Shown here piece by piece: positions 26,974 to 35,782 of a DNA stretch of 64,000 bases. The stretch's first letter is position 1. Each line of letters starts with the position of its first letter. The stretch is taken from assembly GCA_049889815.1 (NCBI GenBank), contig JBMHCR010000013.1, forward strand, positions 62,001-126,000, read 5' to 3'. The stretch is from JBPOFY01 sp049889815 (GTDB lineage Bacteria; Verrucomicrobiota; Verrucomicrobiia; Opitutales; Coraliomargaritaceae). The translations under genes were made by a program, and so were the position numbers. The notes below the pieces were generated by a model. It worked only from the letters and a program-made list of their open reading frames with translations. It did not search any database and was not told the origin of the DNA.

Positions 26974-29181
26974 GTGATCTTAAAAAAATCTGACTTCGAC
27001 TCAGTCACTAGCGTTAAATGCAGCCAGCCACATGGTATCTTGGGCATGCATCACCATAAAAAGGGCAAAACTGGGGGTCTCATTGTTCGCGCTTATGTGG
27101 CTGATGCTAAAAGTTGTGAGGTTGTTGACGTAAATGATGATTCCAAACGCTATATGCTCGATCGTCTGAGCGACGACGGTTTCTTTGAGGGCCTCATTGA
27201 GGACCGCACCGAGGTTTTCTCTTATCGCATTCGCATTGAGCGTTACAACGGCGAGATTCGTCAGTTTTACGATCCATACAGCTTTTTACCGACCCTCTCG
27301 GAGGATGATGTGTATCTCTTCAGTGAGGGGACGGACCATCAAGTGCACAATAAACTCGGCTCGCACATCCGTGAGGTCGACGGCGTGCACGGTGTGTCCT
27401 TCGCAGTTTGGGCGCCCAATGCCGAGCGTGTTTCCGTGGTCGGCGACTTTAATCACTGGGATGGTCGCTACCATCCGATGCGCAGTCTTGGGGCTTCCGG
27501 CGTTTGGGAGCTTTTTATTCCGGGTCTTGAATGCGGCATCAAATACAAATTCGAGATAGGCACCCGACACGGCTATCCGAATCTCAAGACTGACCCATAC
27601 GGCACTCGTTTTGAAGCGCCACCATACAACGCATCCATTGTCTGCAAGGTCGATGAGTACCAGTGGAACGACGCCGAGTGGCTTGAATTTCGGGCCAACA
27701 CTGACTGGAATAACTCTGCGGTTTCTATTTACGAGATGCATCTCGGTTCTTGGAGGGCTGTCGTCGAAGATGCCAACCGACCTCTTTCCTATCGCGAGCT
27801 TTCTGTTGAGTTAGTTGAATATGTTAAAGACATGGGCTACACCCACGTCGAATTTCTACCACTTTCCGAGCACCCATTTGATGGCTCATGGGGCTATCAG
27901 GTCACTGGTTTCTTCGCGCCGACCCAACGCTTTGGTAGTCCAGAAGATTTCCAATTTCTCGTCGATACGCTTCACCAAAATGGCATCGGTGTCATTATGG
28001 ACTGGGTGCCAGCTCACTTCCCGACAGATAGCTTCGCCCTCGCAAAATTCGATGGCACTGCCCTCTACGAACATGCCGATCCGCGTCAGGGCTTCCACCA
28101 GGATTGGGGTACACTCATTTTCAATTATGGGCGCAACGAAGTCCGCGGCTTCCTCATTGCCAGCGCACTCGCGTGGTTTGAGCGCTATCATATCGACGGT
28201 CTCCGTGTCGACGCCGTCGCTTCCATGCTCTATCTCGACTACTCACGCGAAGAAGGGCAGTGGATCCCGAATCAATACGGTGGTCGCGAAAACCTCGAGG
28301 CGATCGAGTTCCTAAAGCAGACCAACGATCTTGTTCATAAATACTATCCCGGTTCCCTCATGATCGCTGAAGAATCCACTGCATTTCCAGGTGTTAGTAA
28401 GTCGACCTCCGAAGGCGGACTTGGCTTCGATATGAAGTGGAACATGGGGTGGATGCACGATACCCTTGAGTATTTCCAAAAGGATCCCGTCTATCGCAAG
28501 TATGAGCACCACCAGCTCACGTTCGGTATACATTACCAGTATTCCGAAAACTTCGTACAAGTTTTTTCACACGATGAGGTGGTGCACGGTAAGCAGTCGA
28601 TGCTGCTCAAGATGCCCGGCGAGCCGATTTCCAACAAAGCACATCAGCTCCGCCTTCTTTATGGACTCATGTGGCTGTGGCCCGGCAAGAAGACCCTCTT
28701 CATGGGTTGCGACTTCGGTCAATCCTCCGAGTGGAAATACAATGGCAGCCTCGATTGGCACCTACTCCAGTATCTTGACCACCAAGGCGTACAGCGTGTC
28801 ATTCGCGACCTCAACCGGATCTACAGAGAAGTCCCTGGCATTGCCGCTAAGGACAACGATCCCGAAGGCTTCGAGTGGATCAATTGCACCGATGCCGACA
28901 ATAGCATTCTCACCTTCCTCCGTAAAGGTAATGAAAAAACGGATACACTTGCAGCTGTGGGCAATTTAACACCCGTGCTTCGCGAAGGCTTCCGCGTCGG
29001 TGTGCCGTATCCTGGTTTCTGGGAAGAGATTCTCAATACCGATGCCAAGGATTATGGTGGCCTCGGCTACGGCAACAACGGCGGTGTGGTGGCAGACGAA
29101 GTAGAGTGGGACGGACGTCCTTACTCGATCAAGCTCGAACTTCCACCCCAGTCCATGAGCTACTTCCGCTTTCAGGGATAA
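26974..29181 (+). CDS. glgB: 1,4-alpha-glucan branching enzyme
   Basis: A GH13 enzyme that forms alpha-1,6 branches in glycogen. About 735 residues from the GTG at 26974, close to E. coli GlgB. The longer frame to 26797 would overlap the start of divergent lptD and carries no homology, so I reject it. Order: N1 domain with QPHGILGMH, CBM48 (FAVWAPNAERVSVVGDFNHWDGR), then the GH13 barrel with DGLRVDAVASMLYLDY (nucleophile Asp), MIAEESTAFP (acid/base Glu) and SHDEVVHGK. Other glycogen genes are not in the window. Confidence 0.9.
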   Translation: MILKKSDFDSVTSVKCSQPHGILGMHHHKKGKTGGLIVRAYVADAKSCEVVDVNDDSKRYMLDRLSDDGFFEGLIEDRTEVFSYRIRIERYNGEIRQFYDPYSFLPTLSEDDVYLFSEGTDHQVHNKLGSHIREVDGVHGVSFAVWAPNAERVSVVGDFNHWDGRYHPMRSLGASGVWELFIPGLECGIKYKFEIGTRHGYPNLKTDPYGTRFEAPPYNASIVCKVDEYQWNDAEWLEFRANTDWNNSAVSIYEMHLGSWRAVVEDANRPLSYRELSVELVEYVKDMGYTHVEFLPLSEHPFDGSWGYQVTGFFAPTQRFGSPEDFQFLVDTLHQNGIGVIMDWVPAHFPTDSFALAKFDGTALYEHADPRQGFHQDWGTLIFNYGRNEVRGFLIASALAWFERYHIDGLRVDAVASMLYLDYSREEGQWIPNQYGGRENLEAIEFLKQTNDLVHKYYPGSLMIAEESTAFPGVSKSTSEGGLGFDMKWNMGWMHDTLEYFQKDPVYRKYEHHQLTFGIHYQYSENFVQVFSHDEVVHGKQSMLLKMPGEPISNKAHQLRLLYGLMWLWPGKKTLFMGCDFGQSSEWKYNGSLDWHLLQYLDHQGVQRVIRDLNRIYREVPGIAAKDNDPEGFEWINCTDADNSILTFLRKGNEKTDTLAAVGNLTPVLREGFRVGVPYPGFWEEILNTDAKDYGGLGYGNNGGVVADEVEWDGRPYSIKLELPPQSMSYFRFQG

Positions 29182-29200
29182 GCCACCATTGATTTAAACA

Positions 29201-29232
29201 AAAGCCCCGCTCCATATTTTCGGAGTTTTTTT
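29201..29232 (+). terminator. Possible degenerate terminator after glgB
   Basis: AAAAGCCCCGCTCC (left arm) faces only GGAG followed by seven T. A 4-bp stem plus T-tract remains, as if CGGGGC had been lost from the right arm. Confidence 0.35.
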
Positions 29233-29451
29233 CTTAGTTTGGGTGACATTACACTGCGCTTACTGCGTTGGTAGCACACGTAATTGCCGGTTGCTTTTGG
29301 TTTCTTGGTTGGGATAGGGAGTGGCGCAGGCTTGCTGGATTGGTTTGATCGCCCACAAATAACCGAGCCGAAAGCTGATATCGCGAGCAATCAACACACA
29401 AGTAGCCTGTATGGTATAAAATTTTCTTCCATTATTAACTATACTTAACAG

Positions 29452-31260
29452 TTAAACCCGCTCACTCTTTTTTTTATCGCGGACGGGGTCGACGTAGATC
29501 GAGACATTGGCTGCGCTGTCGCCAAGGTGTTCTTTGGCGCGTTTGAGTGCTTTGGCGGTTGAAAGGGTGGGGTTACTGGCTTCGTAGTCGAAGATGTTGC
29601 GGTCTTCGATGATTTCGTAGAGGCCGGAGTTTTTCAGCACACGTGCTATATCATTTTTCACTTCACTGAGGATGAGGTAGCGGCCTTTTTCATTCATATA
29701 GCGGAGCAGCTCTTCGAGTGCCATCACGCCGGTTGCGTCGATGTTGTAGGCGTTACGCATTTTGAGGACGACGATCTTGAGATTGGGCTCTTCACAGATG
29801 CGGCGCATTTGATCACGAAAGAGGTCAGCGGCTCCGAAGAAGAGCTCACCTTCGACGTGTACGATGGATACCTCGGGTGTTTCGCGTTGTTCGGGTTTCT
29901 CCATTTCGGTAAGATGTCCTTCATGATTGAAGGCGTATTCGACCATTTCGGGGCGGGCGACTTTCTTGAGGAATAGCACAATCGAAGTACCGACACCTAC
30001 ATAGATCGCGGTATCGAGTGGCATAAAGAGGCCGCTCACGAAGGTGGCACCAAAGACAGCTGCATCAGACTTTGTAGCGTGAATGACGACTCGAATCGCG
30101 TGTTTGTTGATGAGCGAAAGTCCGATTGCGATGACGAGGACCGCCAAGGTCGATTGCGGGATGTATTTGGTGAAGGGACCGAGGGCGAATGCTCCGATTG
30201 CGATGATGATCCCGCTGATGAGACTGGCGATCAAAGTATGTCCACCGCTGGTGGCACTGAGTGTGGAGCGTGTCAATGAGCCCGATGCCGGCATTCCGGA
30301 GAGAAAGGCGCAGCCAATATTTGCCATGCCGATAGAGAACATCGCTTGGTTGGCGTCGAGGCGCGCGCCGGTTTTGGCGGCGAGTGATTTGCCGATGGAA
30401 ATGCCCTCCAGGATACAGAGTAGGGCGATTGCCATTGCGGGGCTTGCGAGCATTTGAATCGCACTCAGGGAAAGCTCGGGGAAAGTGAAGCTCCAGTCGC
30501 TAGCGTTGATTCCCGGCAGAAGGACCAGTTTGGAATCTTGCCCAAAAATGAGGGCGGTCAGGGCAGAAATCGTAACCAGGCAGATCGCGACATTCGGTAG
30601 TTTCTTAAAATTTCGATCCAGTAGAAAAAATAGCCCCGCGGTCGCGACGCTCACGATCACGGTTTCCCAAACAACGGTATCGATGGAAGCCGCCATGAGG
30701 GTGATGGACTCGTAAAAAGTCGCGCCCTTGCGCTCCATTTCTAGTCCCAGGGTTTTGGGGATCTGGTTGGTAATGATCAGGAGCGCCCCTACCGTGATAT
30801 AACCTGTGATCACCGAGCGCGAAATGTATTGGATCAAATGGGCGACCCGCAGGTAGGCTCCCACGCAAATGAACAAGCCCACCATCAGGATGAGCAGCGG
30901 CACCATCGCGGTTTTCTCCGTCCCGGCGATACCGAGCGCGGCGAAGGCTGAAAGCAGCATGACCGAAGTAGCATTGGTCGGCCCCATAGTGATGAGGCTG
31001 GTGCGCGCAAAAATCGGCGCGACCATGGCTGCGATCGCAGAGCCGTAGATGCCGTATTGAATCGGCAGTCCTGCGATCAACGCGTATGCCATGCCCTGCG
31101 GAAAAGCGAGTAGGGCGACGTTCAGGCCCGCCCGCAAGTCGCCGCCAATGTAATCCTTCTGATAGCTAGCAAGTAACTTACGTAGAGGGAAAAAATCAAG
31201 ACAGTTATACTCCTTCGCCACGACGAAGGTTTGTTTTAACTTCTGGAAGAGTTGAGCCAT
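29452..31260 (-). CDS. SulP-family anion transporter with STAS domain
   Basis: A 602-residue SLC26/SulP inner-membrane transporter for sulfate, bicarbonate or other anions. The membrane part (about 40-430) has the family phrase GLNVALLAFPQGMAYALIAGLPIQYGIYG split across the first helices, and GPTNATSVML. The cytoplasmic STAS domain (about 460-570) contains NAYNIDATGVMALEELL. Complete by length. It is not in an evident operon. The substrate cannot be read from sequence; a link to sulfate freed by the nearby sulfatase is conceivable but unsupported. Confidence 0.9.
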   Translation of the reverse strand: MAQLFQKLKQTFVVAKEYNCLDFFPLRKLLASYQKDYIGGDLRAGLNVALLAFPQGMAYALIAGLPIQYGIYGSAIAAMVAPIFARTSLITMGPTNATSVMLLSAFAALGIAGTEKTAMVPLLILMVGLFICVGAYLRVAHLIQYISRSVITGYITVGALLIITNQIPKTLGLEMERKGATFYESITLMAASIDTVVWETVIVSVATAGLFFLLDRNFKKLPNVAICLVTISALTALIFGQDSKLVLLPGINASDWSFTFPELSLSAIQMLASPAMAIALLCILEGISIGKSLAAKTGARLDANQAMFSIGMANIGCAFLSGMPASGSLTRSTLSATSGGHTLIASLISGIIIAIGAFALGPFTKYIPQSTLAVLVIAIGLSLINKHAIRVVIHATKSDAAVFGATFVSGLFMPLDTAIYVGVGTSIVLFLKKVARPEMVEYAFNHEGHLTEMEKPEQRETPEVSIVHVEGELFFGAADLFRDQMRRICEEPNLKIVVLKMRNAYNIDATGVMALEELLRYMNEKGRYLILSEVKNDIARVLKNSGLYEIIEDRNIFDYEASNPTLSTAKALKRAKEHLGDSAANVSIYVDPVRDKKKSERV

Positions 31261-31293
31261 GTAAATGTGTATTCAAACGGCCCTGAAAGCATC

Positions 31294-32079
31294 TCAACTT
31301 TGAGGGTAGAGCGTCTTCATGACTTCGTCATGAAGGGGTGGCTTGGCGGCGATAATGTTGCGCTGATCAAAAGCGTCCTCGCCATTCCAGCCTGTGATCT
31401 TGAACCCGGCGCCGAGTACGCAGGGAATGATCGCAGCACAGTCCCAAATCTCCATGAGTGGGTCACACATAATATCGATGAAGCCCGTGCAGAGCAAAAT
31501 GTAGCCACCCGCATCGCCCCATGAACGGTAGAGCGCTGTCTTTGGCGGAAGATCGCTCCACTGTGCGTCGTTCTGCCAAAGTGTCGGGCGGATCGGATCG
31601 GTCGTGCAGAGCGTGGCTTGGCTGAGCTCGCAGGACTCACGACCGGTCACGATGTTACCGTTCAAAGTGGTGGTCTCGCAGTCGCCGATCACCAGTTGCT
31701 TCATCACGGGCTGATTGATCGCGCCGATAACAGGGCGTCCCTTGTAGAGCAGCGCGATCAAAGTAGCAAAGAGCGGCACGCCGGAGATGAAGGACTTGGT
31801 GCCATCGACCGGATCCAGCACCCAGACGAAGTCGGCGTCGGTGTTTTCCTGACCGTATTCTTCGCCGATGATTCCATGCTCTGGGTAACGCTCGGCAAGG
31901 ATCTCGCGAATGCGTTTCTCGGCATTGCGGTCGGCGAGCGTGACTGGAGTGGCGTCGGACTTACGTTCGATTTCCACATCCGGACCATAGTGCGGAAGGA
32001 TTTCTTTTGCTGCCTCTTCGCAGAGGTAGGCAATGAATTCTTTAAATTCGTCTTTTTGAGCGCTGGTGAGTTCTGACAT
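31294..32079 (-). CDS. Inositol-monophosphatase-family phosphatase, HisN-like
   Basis: A 261-residue Mg-dependent phosphatase. Metal-site motifs are all present: DATPVTLADRNAEKRIR (43-59), GIIGEEYG (68-75), WVLDPVDGTKSF (85-96) and MEIWDCAA near 208. The WGDAGGYILLCTG block is typical of the IMPase-type histidinol-phosphatase subgroup (HisN), which performs the penultimate step of histidine synthesis. No other his genes adjoin, so PAP phosphatase or inositol phosphatase remain alternatives. Confidence 0.82.
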   Translation of the reverse strand: MSELTSAQKDEFKEFIAYLCEEAAKEILPHYGPDVEIERKSDATPVTLADRNAEKRIREILAERYPEHGIIGEEYGQENTDADFVWVLDPVDGTKSFISGVPLFATLIALLYKGRPVIGAINQPVMKQLVIGDCETTTLNGNIVTGRESCELSQATLCTTDPIRPTLWQNDAQWSDLPPKTALYRSWGDAGGYILLCTGFIDIMCDPLMEIWDCAAIIPCVLGAGFKITGWNGEDAFDQRNIIAAKPPLHDEVMKTLYPQS

Positions 32080-32237
32080 GACTGTGTCGTTTGTTTGTTG
32101 AGCTTGAAATGTGGGCAGTCATTTCTAGCGATGCAATCGCATAGTCGAGGAATTTGGGTGGATAGTGGGTAGTGGAAAGTGGGTCGTTCAGGGTAAGTGT
32201 GTCCTACTCTCAATCCCTCCAGATTTTTCATTCAAAA

Positions 32238-32265
32238 TTGGACGTTCGATGTTGGACGTTTGATC
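32238..32265 (+). repeat. Tandem 14-nt repeat
   Basis: TTGGACGTTCGATG followed directly by TTGGACGTTTGATC (12 of 14 identical) in the gap before the exonuclease gene. A 13-nt motif AGTGGGTAGTGGA at 32164-32176 in the same gap recurs at 54711-54723. Confidence 0.6.
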
Positions 32266-32270
32266 TTCAA

Positions 32271-32285
32271 GCACACATAGTGTGC
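32271..32285 (+). promoter_or_regulatory. Palindrome immediately before the exonuclease start codon
   Basis: GCACAC-ATA-GTGTGC is a perfect 6+6 inverted repeat ending 3 nt before the ATG at 32289, in the place of a Shine-Dalgarno. As RNA it would form a hairpin over the initiation region. Confidence 0.45.
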
Positions 32286-32288
32286 GCC

Positions 32289-32948
32289 ATGTTTTCGTCG
32301 CCGATACATGTCATCGATTTTGAGGGTAGCCGCCAGAGTGGGGTGGTTGAGTATGGCGTGGTGACTTTGTTGGGTGATCAAATCGAGGCGACCTATTCGC
32401 GCTTGTGTGCGCCGATTGGCACGATATCTGATCGCGATCAGCAGCAGCATGGTATTTCAGAAGCACGTGCGGCAGAGGAAGCTCCGTTTGCGGATGAGTG
32501 GGAGCTGTTTGCAGGCTTGCGTGAGTCGGGGCCGCTCTGTGCGCACAATGTAGCGGTGGAAGATGGACTGCTGTGTAGCGTGTGGGCGTACCCGCGAAGC
32601 TCGCCTGATTTTTCTGATCAAGGCGTTAGAATTTCGAGCTGGGGCCCCTGGGTCGATACCCTGCAGCTCTATCGCGCAATCTATCCGCAGTTGGCGAGCT
32701 ATAAGCTCGGGGATTTGATCAAAGCGTTTAAGCTCAGCGACGAGCTTAATAAACTGGCTACGCTTTATTGTCCGGAGAAACGTGGCCGTTACCACTGCGC
32801 GCTCTACGATGCGCTGGCATCTGCCTTGTTGCTATGTCGTCTCTATGCGGAGCCGGAGCTCGGCGAGTTGACCCTGCGCTGGTTGATCGTGAACAGTGCC
32901 GCGTCTACGGCTTCGCGCGATGAATTGGAGCAGCAGGATTTATTTTAG
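32289..32948 (+). CDS. DnaQ-like 3'-5' exonuclease family protein
   Basis: A 219-residue DEDD-type nuclease domain, like the proofreading subunit of DNA polymerase III or related RNases. Exo I is VIDFEG (the Asp and Glu metal ligands, residues about 7-11). Exo II lies in PLCAHNVAVED. Exo III is HCALYDALASA, with His and Asp five apart (DEDDh type). The start at 32289 is chosen because the family begins just before Exo I; the frame extends upstream through repeat sequence. Stand-alone gene; its in vivo substrate is unknown. Confidence 0.82.
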   Translation: MFSSPIHVIDFEGSRQSGVVEYGVVTLLGDQIEATYSRLCAPIGTISDRDQQQHGISEARAAEEAPFADEWELFAGLRESGPLCAHNVAVEDGLLCSVWAYPRSSPDFSDQGVRISSWGPWVDTLQLYRAIYPQLASYKLGDLIKAFKLSDELNKLATLYCPEKRGRYHCALYDALASALLLCRLYAEPELGELTLRWLIVNSAASTASRDELEQQDLF

Positions 32949-32962
32949 TATGGTGAATAGAA

Positions 32963-33044
32963 AAGGTAGCGGCGCACGTCCCTGTCCGCCATTTGTATGT
33001 GACTTTATTTTTCCGTGGCGCGCAGTGACGTGCGCCGCTACCTT
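32963..33044. repeat. Inverted repeat pair with 18-nt arms
   Basis: AAGGTAGCGGCGCACGTC (32963-32980) is the perfect reverse complement of 33027-33044, separated by 46 nt. It lies between the exonuclease gene and fmt, directly before a second, palindromic pair. Confidence 0.75.
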
Positions 33045-33072
33045 GATCTTTTTGATGCATGAGTTTCTGAAT

Positions 33073-33147
33073 GTAGGGGCGCAACTTGATGCGCCCGTAG
33101 GAAGGTTTACCCTTGAGATTGGCGGGCGCGTCAAGTCGCGCCCCTAC
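33073..33147. repeat. Pair of REP-like GC-rich palindromes in inverted orientation
   Basis: Arms 33073-33096 and 33124-33147 match as reverse complements at 22 of 24 bases. Each arm is itself palindromic (GGGCGCA...TGCGCCC; GGGCGCG...CGCGCCC). The right arm ends 5 nt before the fmt ATG, where the Shine-Dalgarno should be. The layout is BIME-like. Confidence 0.75.
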
Positions 33148-33152
33148 ACACT

Positions 33153-34127
33153 ATGACCAAATTACCCAAAGTGATCTTTTTTGGATCGGATGCGATCTGC
33201 TTGCCGGTGTTGGATTTCCTGATAGGTGAGGGTGCTGAGAGGTGTCAACTACATGCGGTGGTTTCGCAGCCGGATCGTCGTCAGGGACGTGGTAAGAAGC
33301 TGCAGCCCAATCCAGTGGCCGCATGGGCGCAGGAGAACGGCGTGCAACTCTTGCAACCGGAAAAGCCGGATCGTGGCTTGAGCGAGTGGATCACTTATGA
33401 AGGTGTTGCGGTGGCATTGGTTATGGCATATGGGCATTTTTTACCGAAGCACGTGCGTGAGGCCTCAGTGCAGGGCATGGTGAATTTTCACGGGTCGATT
33501 CTCCCAAAATATCGCGGGGCCTCTCCAATCGAGACTGCGATTGCGATGGGCGAGACAGAGACAGGTGTTTGTCTAATGCAAGTCGTTAAGGAGATGGATG
33601 CTGGAGGTGTCGCAGACTGTGAAAAGGTCGCGATAGATGCTGCAGATACCGGCATGAGCTTGCGGGTGAAAGTAGGCCAAGCGGTGGTGCCCTTGTTGCG
33701 AAGGAATCTTGCGGCGACTATGAGTGGTTCACTGCGATTTGAACCACAGGATACCGATCAAGCTACGCATTGCCGCAAAATTACCAAAGATGATGCGGCG
33801 CTCGACTTTCAACAGTCCGCTCAGGAGGTTTGCGATCGCTTGCGTGCTTTTACTCCTTGGCCTGGCGGTTATTTTGATCACGGCAAAACGCGGATCAAGG
33901 TCGGTAAGGCTTCGGTCGATATGGAAGCCGTTGAGTTGCTGCCTGGAACGGTCGTTGCGGTAGACGATGCCTTGAAGGTCTCAACCCGCGACGGTGCCAT
34001 CTGCTTTCACGAGTTGCAACGTCCGGGAGGAAAGATGATACCTGTTAACGATTTTATTCGCGGCTACCCGATCATTGTCGGTGAGGTCTTGCCCAGTGTT
34101 CAAACGGATATTGCGTTGGTGGACTGA
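33153..34127 (+). CDS. fmt: Methionyl-tRNA formyltransferase
   Basis: A 324-residue enzyme that formylates initiator Met-tRNA with 10-formyl-tetrahydrofolate. The N-terminal Rossmann half has VIFFGSDAICLPVLDFL and the catalytic/folate block VNFHGSILPKYRGASPIETAI (given as NFHGSILPKYRGASP). The C-terminal OB-fold tRNA-binding domain (about 205-320) has RAFTPWPGGYF. Full length. The usual partner def is not adjacent. A palindromic repeat occupies the space normally used for the ribosome binding site. Confidence 0.93.
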   Translation: MTKLPKVIFFGSDAICLPVLDFLIGEGAERCQLHAVVSQPDRRQGRGKKLQPNPVAAWAQENGVQLLQPEKPDRGLSEWITYEGVAVALVMAYGHFLPKHVREASVQGMVNFHGSILPKYRGASPIETAIAMGETETGVCLMQVVKEMDAGGVADCEKVAIDAADTGMSLRVKVGQAVVPLLRRNLAATMSGSLRFEPQDTDQATHCRKITKDDAALDFQQSAQEVCDRLRAFTPWPGGYFDHGKTRIKVGKASVDMEAVELLPGTVVAVDDALKVSTRDGAICFHELQRPGGKMIPVNDFIRGYPIIVGEVLPSVQTDIALVD

Positions 34128-34317
34128 GCATTCCTGCTGCCCGGTCGATTTGGTGTGACAGTCAGTGTCGCCTCGCGGGGGAACCGTCGCGCGGTTAGGC
34201 TTTTCTACGATATTAGGTTCGAATATCTTCGGAGTTTACAGACGAACTACCGTCTCGAACCTTGTAAGCATCCTGCAATATGAAATCAGCTTTTGAGTCG
34301 CTGCGAGAATGGGTCCA

Positions 34318-34354
34318 TAAAAAAATCCCGCTCCGATGTGGAAGCGGGACTTTT
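34318..34354 (-). terminator. Terminator of the rplU-rpmA operon
   Basis: Stem TCCCGCT / AGCGGGA (34326-34332, 34343-34349) flanked by a plus-strand A-run that becomes a U-tract for minus-strand transcription, 26 nt after the rpmA stop. Confidence 0.85.
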
Positions 34355-34379
34355 AAAGTTTCATCGATTGAAAATCTTC

Positions 34380-34634
34380 TTATGCAGAAACGACTTCGAC
34401 GACGTTGATCTTACGGTGTTCCTTGTCGAAAGCGACGTTACCGTCCTTGAGTGCGAACAATGTGTGGTCGCGACCCATACCCACGTTCGTGCCGGGGTGG
34501 TAGCGAGTGCCGCGTTGGCGCATGATGATGTTACCTGCTACGACGGACTCCCCGCCGAATTTTTTAACACCAAGACGCTTCGACTGACTGTCGCGTCCGT
34601 TGCGTGAAGTTCCTTGTCCTTTTTTATGTGACAT
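34380..34634 (-). CDS. rpmA: 50S ribosomal protein L27
   Basis: An 84-residue ribosomal protein whose N-terminal tail reaches the peptidyl-transferase centre. The start MSHKKGQGTSRNGRDSQSKR is typical (no Firmicutes-type cleavable leader), followed by GGESVVAGNIIMRQRGT and the G-x-N-V-G-M-G-R-D-H motif. It follows rplU by 25 nt in the usual order. Confidence 0.97.
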   Translation of the reverse strand: MSHKKGQGTSRNGRDSQSKRLGVKKFGGESVVAGNIIMRQRGTRYHPGTNVGMGRDHTLFALKDGNVAFDKEHRKINVVEVVSA

Positions 34635-34659
34635 TTTTTAAGTCCTCCTGAATTCGGGA

Positions 34660-34974
34660 TTATCCGTTGATAGATTCGATTTTGATAACAGAAAGGTGCT
34701 GGCGGTGACCGCGGCGGCGCTTATAGCCCTGGCGGCGCTTCTTCTTGAAGACAACGACTTTCTTATCCTTCTTGTTTTCGAGAATGGTTGCCTTTACTGA
34801 GGCGCCCTCAACAAGCGGAGATCCGAAGCGTGCGTCCGCACCTTCACCGATCATGAGGACTTCGTTGATGTCGATGGTATCGCCCTTCTCCGTGCCTGGA
34901 AAAGAGTTTACCTTGAGAACATCGCCTTCTGTGACGGTAAATTGGCGGCCTTGTGTTTTGATAGTGGCTTTCAT
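34660..34974 (-). CDS. rplU: 50S ribosomal protein L21
   Basis: A 104-residue ribosomal protein beginning MKATIKTQGRQFTV. It has the conserved GDTIDINEVLMIG and the basic C-terminal motif KKRRQGYKRRRGHRQHLS that binds 23S rRNA (quoted in part: KRRRGHRQH). First gene of the operon with rpmA; obg, often third, is absent. Confidence 0.97.
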   Translation of the reverse strand: MKATIKTQGRQFTVTEGDVLKVNSFPGTEKGDTIDINEVLMIGEGADARFGSPLVEGASVKATILENKKDKKVVVFKKKRRQGYKRRRGHRQHLSVIKIESING

Positions 34975-35136
34975 GGGAAAAGTGGGAGAGCAAATAGGTC
35001 TAAGCGTCTAAATCAAGAAGTATTTTTTTATTTTCGTGGTATTTTTTCGGCGGCTTGGGGGGTTTAGTGGCGGATCCGGCAAAGCTGTTAAATCCTTATT
35101 TGACGTGAAGCAGTGCACGAGTTCTGCTCTGGGACG

Positions 35137-35778
35137 ATGGATTTCCAGCTTCAGAACTATGGAGAGTGTGGTGTGCTGCTCAATCGATTGGACGAAACTG
35201 TGCAAATGAGTCTGGTCGACTTGTTGGAGACCGCACCACCAGAGGGCTTTGCGGAGTACGTGCTGGGCTACGAAAATTTGCTGATTCTTTTCGAGGATTC
35301 GAGGAAGACGAGCGATCTGCGGGCATGGTTGGTTGAAAGGCTTGAATCCGAAGGGGTGGTTCCCCCTTCAGGTCGATTGATTGAAGTGCCGACGCGCTAC
35401 AACGGCGCTGATTTGAAAACCATCGGAGAGCAGGTGCAACTATCTGTTGACGAGGTGGTTGCGCTGCACAGTGGAGCTGAGTATCGGGTGCGGATGTTGG
35501 GTTTCTCGCCAGGTTTTCCTTATTTAGACGGATTGGATTCGCGCTTACATTTAGAACGTCGGGCGTCGCCGCGAAATCGAATTGCCCCGGGTTCGGTCGC
35601 CATTGGGGGGAGTCATGCTGGAATCTATTCGGTGGCGAGCCCGGGCGGTTGGCATTTGCTTGGAGAGACGGTCATGGAGATATTTCGGCCGGATCGAGCG
35701 CGCGGGAGTTCTCCCGATCCCGACGCGGTTTTCGCGCTGCGTCTAGGCGATCGGGTAAAGTTCAAGCGGGTCGATTGA
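35137..35778 (+). CDS. pxpB: 5-oxoprolinase subunit B (KipI-like)
   Basis: A 213-residue cyclophilin-like subunit of the ATP-dependent 5-oxoprolinase PxpABC, which opens pyroglutamate to glutamate. Family landmarks are the start FQLQNYGECGVLLNRL, the middle VEVPTRYNGADL-like segment, GFSPGFPYLDGLD and ASPRNRIAPGSVAIGG. I prefer the ATG at 35137 over the GTG at 35113, because the extra residues fall outside the family. It precedes pxpC by 4 nt. In Bacillus the homologue KipI inhibits KinA, but the complete pxpBCA set here argues for 5-oxoprolinase. Confidence 0.9.
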   Translation: MDFQLQNYGECGVLLNRLDETVQMSLVDLLETAPPEGFAEYVLGYENLLILFEDSRKTSDLRAWLVERLESEGVVPPSGRLIEVPTRYNGADLKTIGEQVQLSVDEVVALHSGAEYRVRMLGFSPGFPYLDGLDSRLHLERRASPRNRIAPGSVAIGGSHAGIYSVASPGGWHLLGETVMEIFRPDRARGSSPDPDAVFALRLGDRVKFKRVD

Positions 35779-35782
35779 GAGC

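Noticed and set aside
29172..29390. 72-codon frame in the glgB-SulP gap
   Set aside because: Covers the terminator-like sequence and has no signal, domain or start context.
32238..33147. Possible CRISPR-like array
   Set aside because: The repeats are inverted, of two types and not spaced by regular unique spacers; no cas gene is near.
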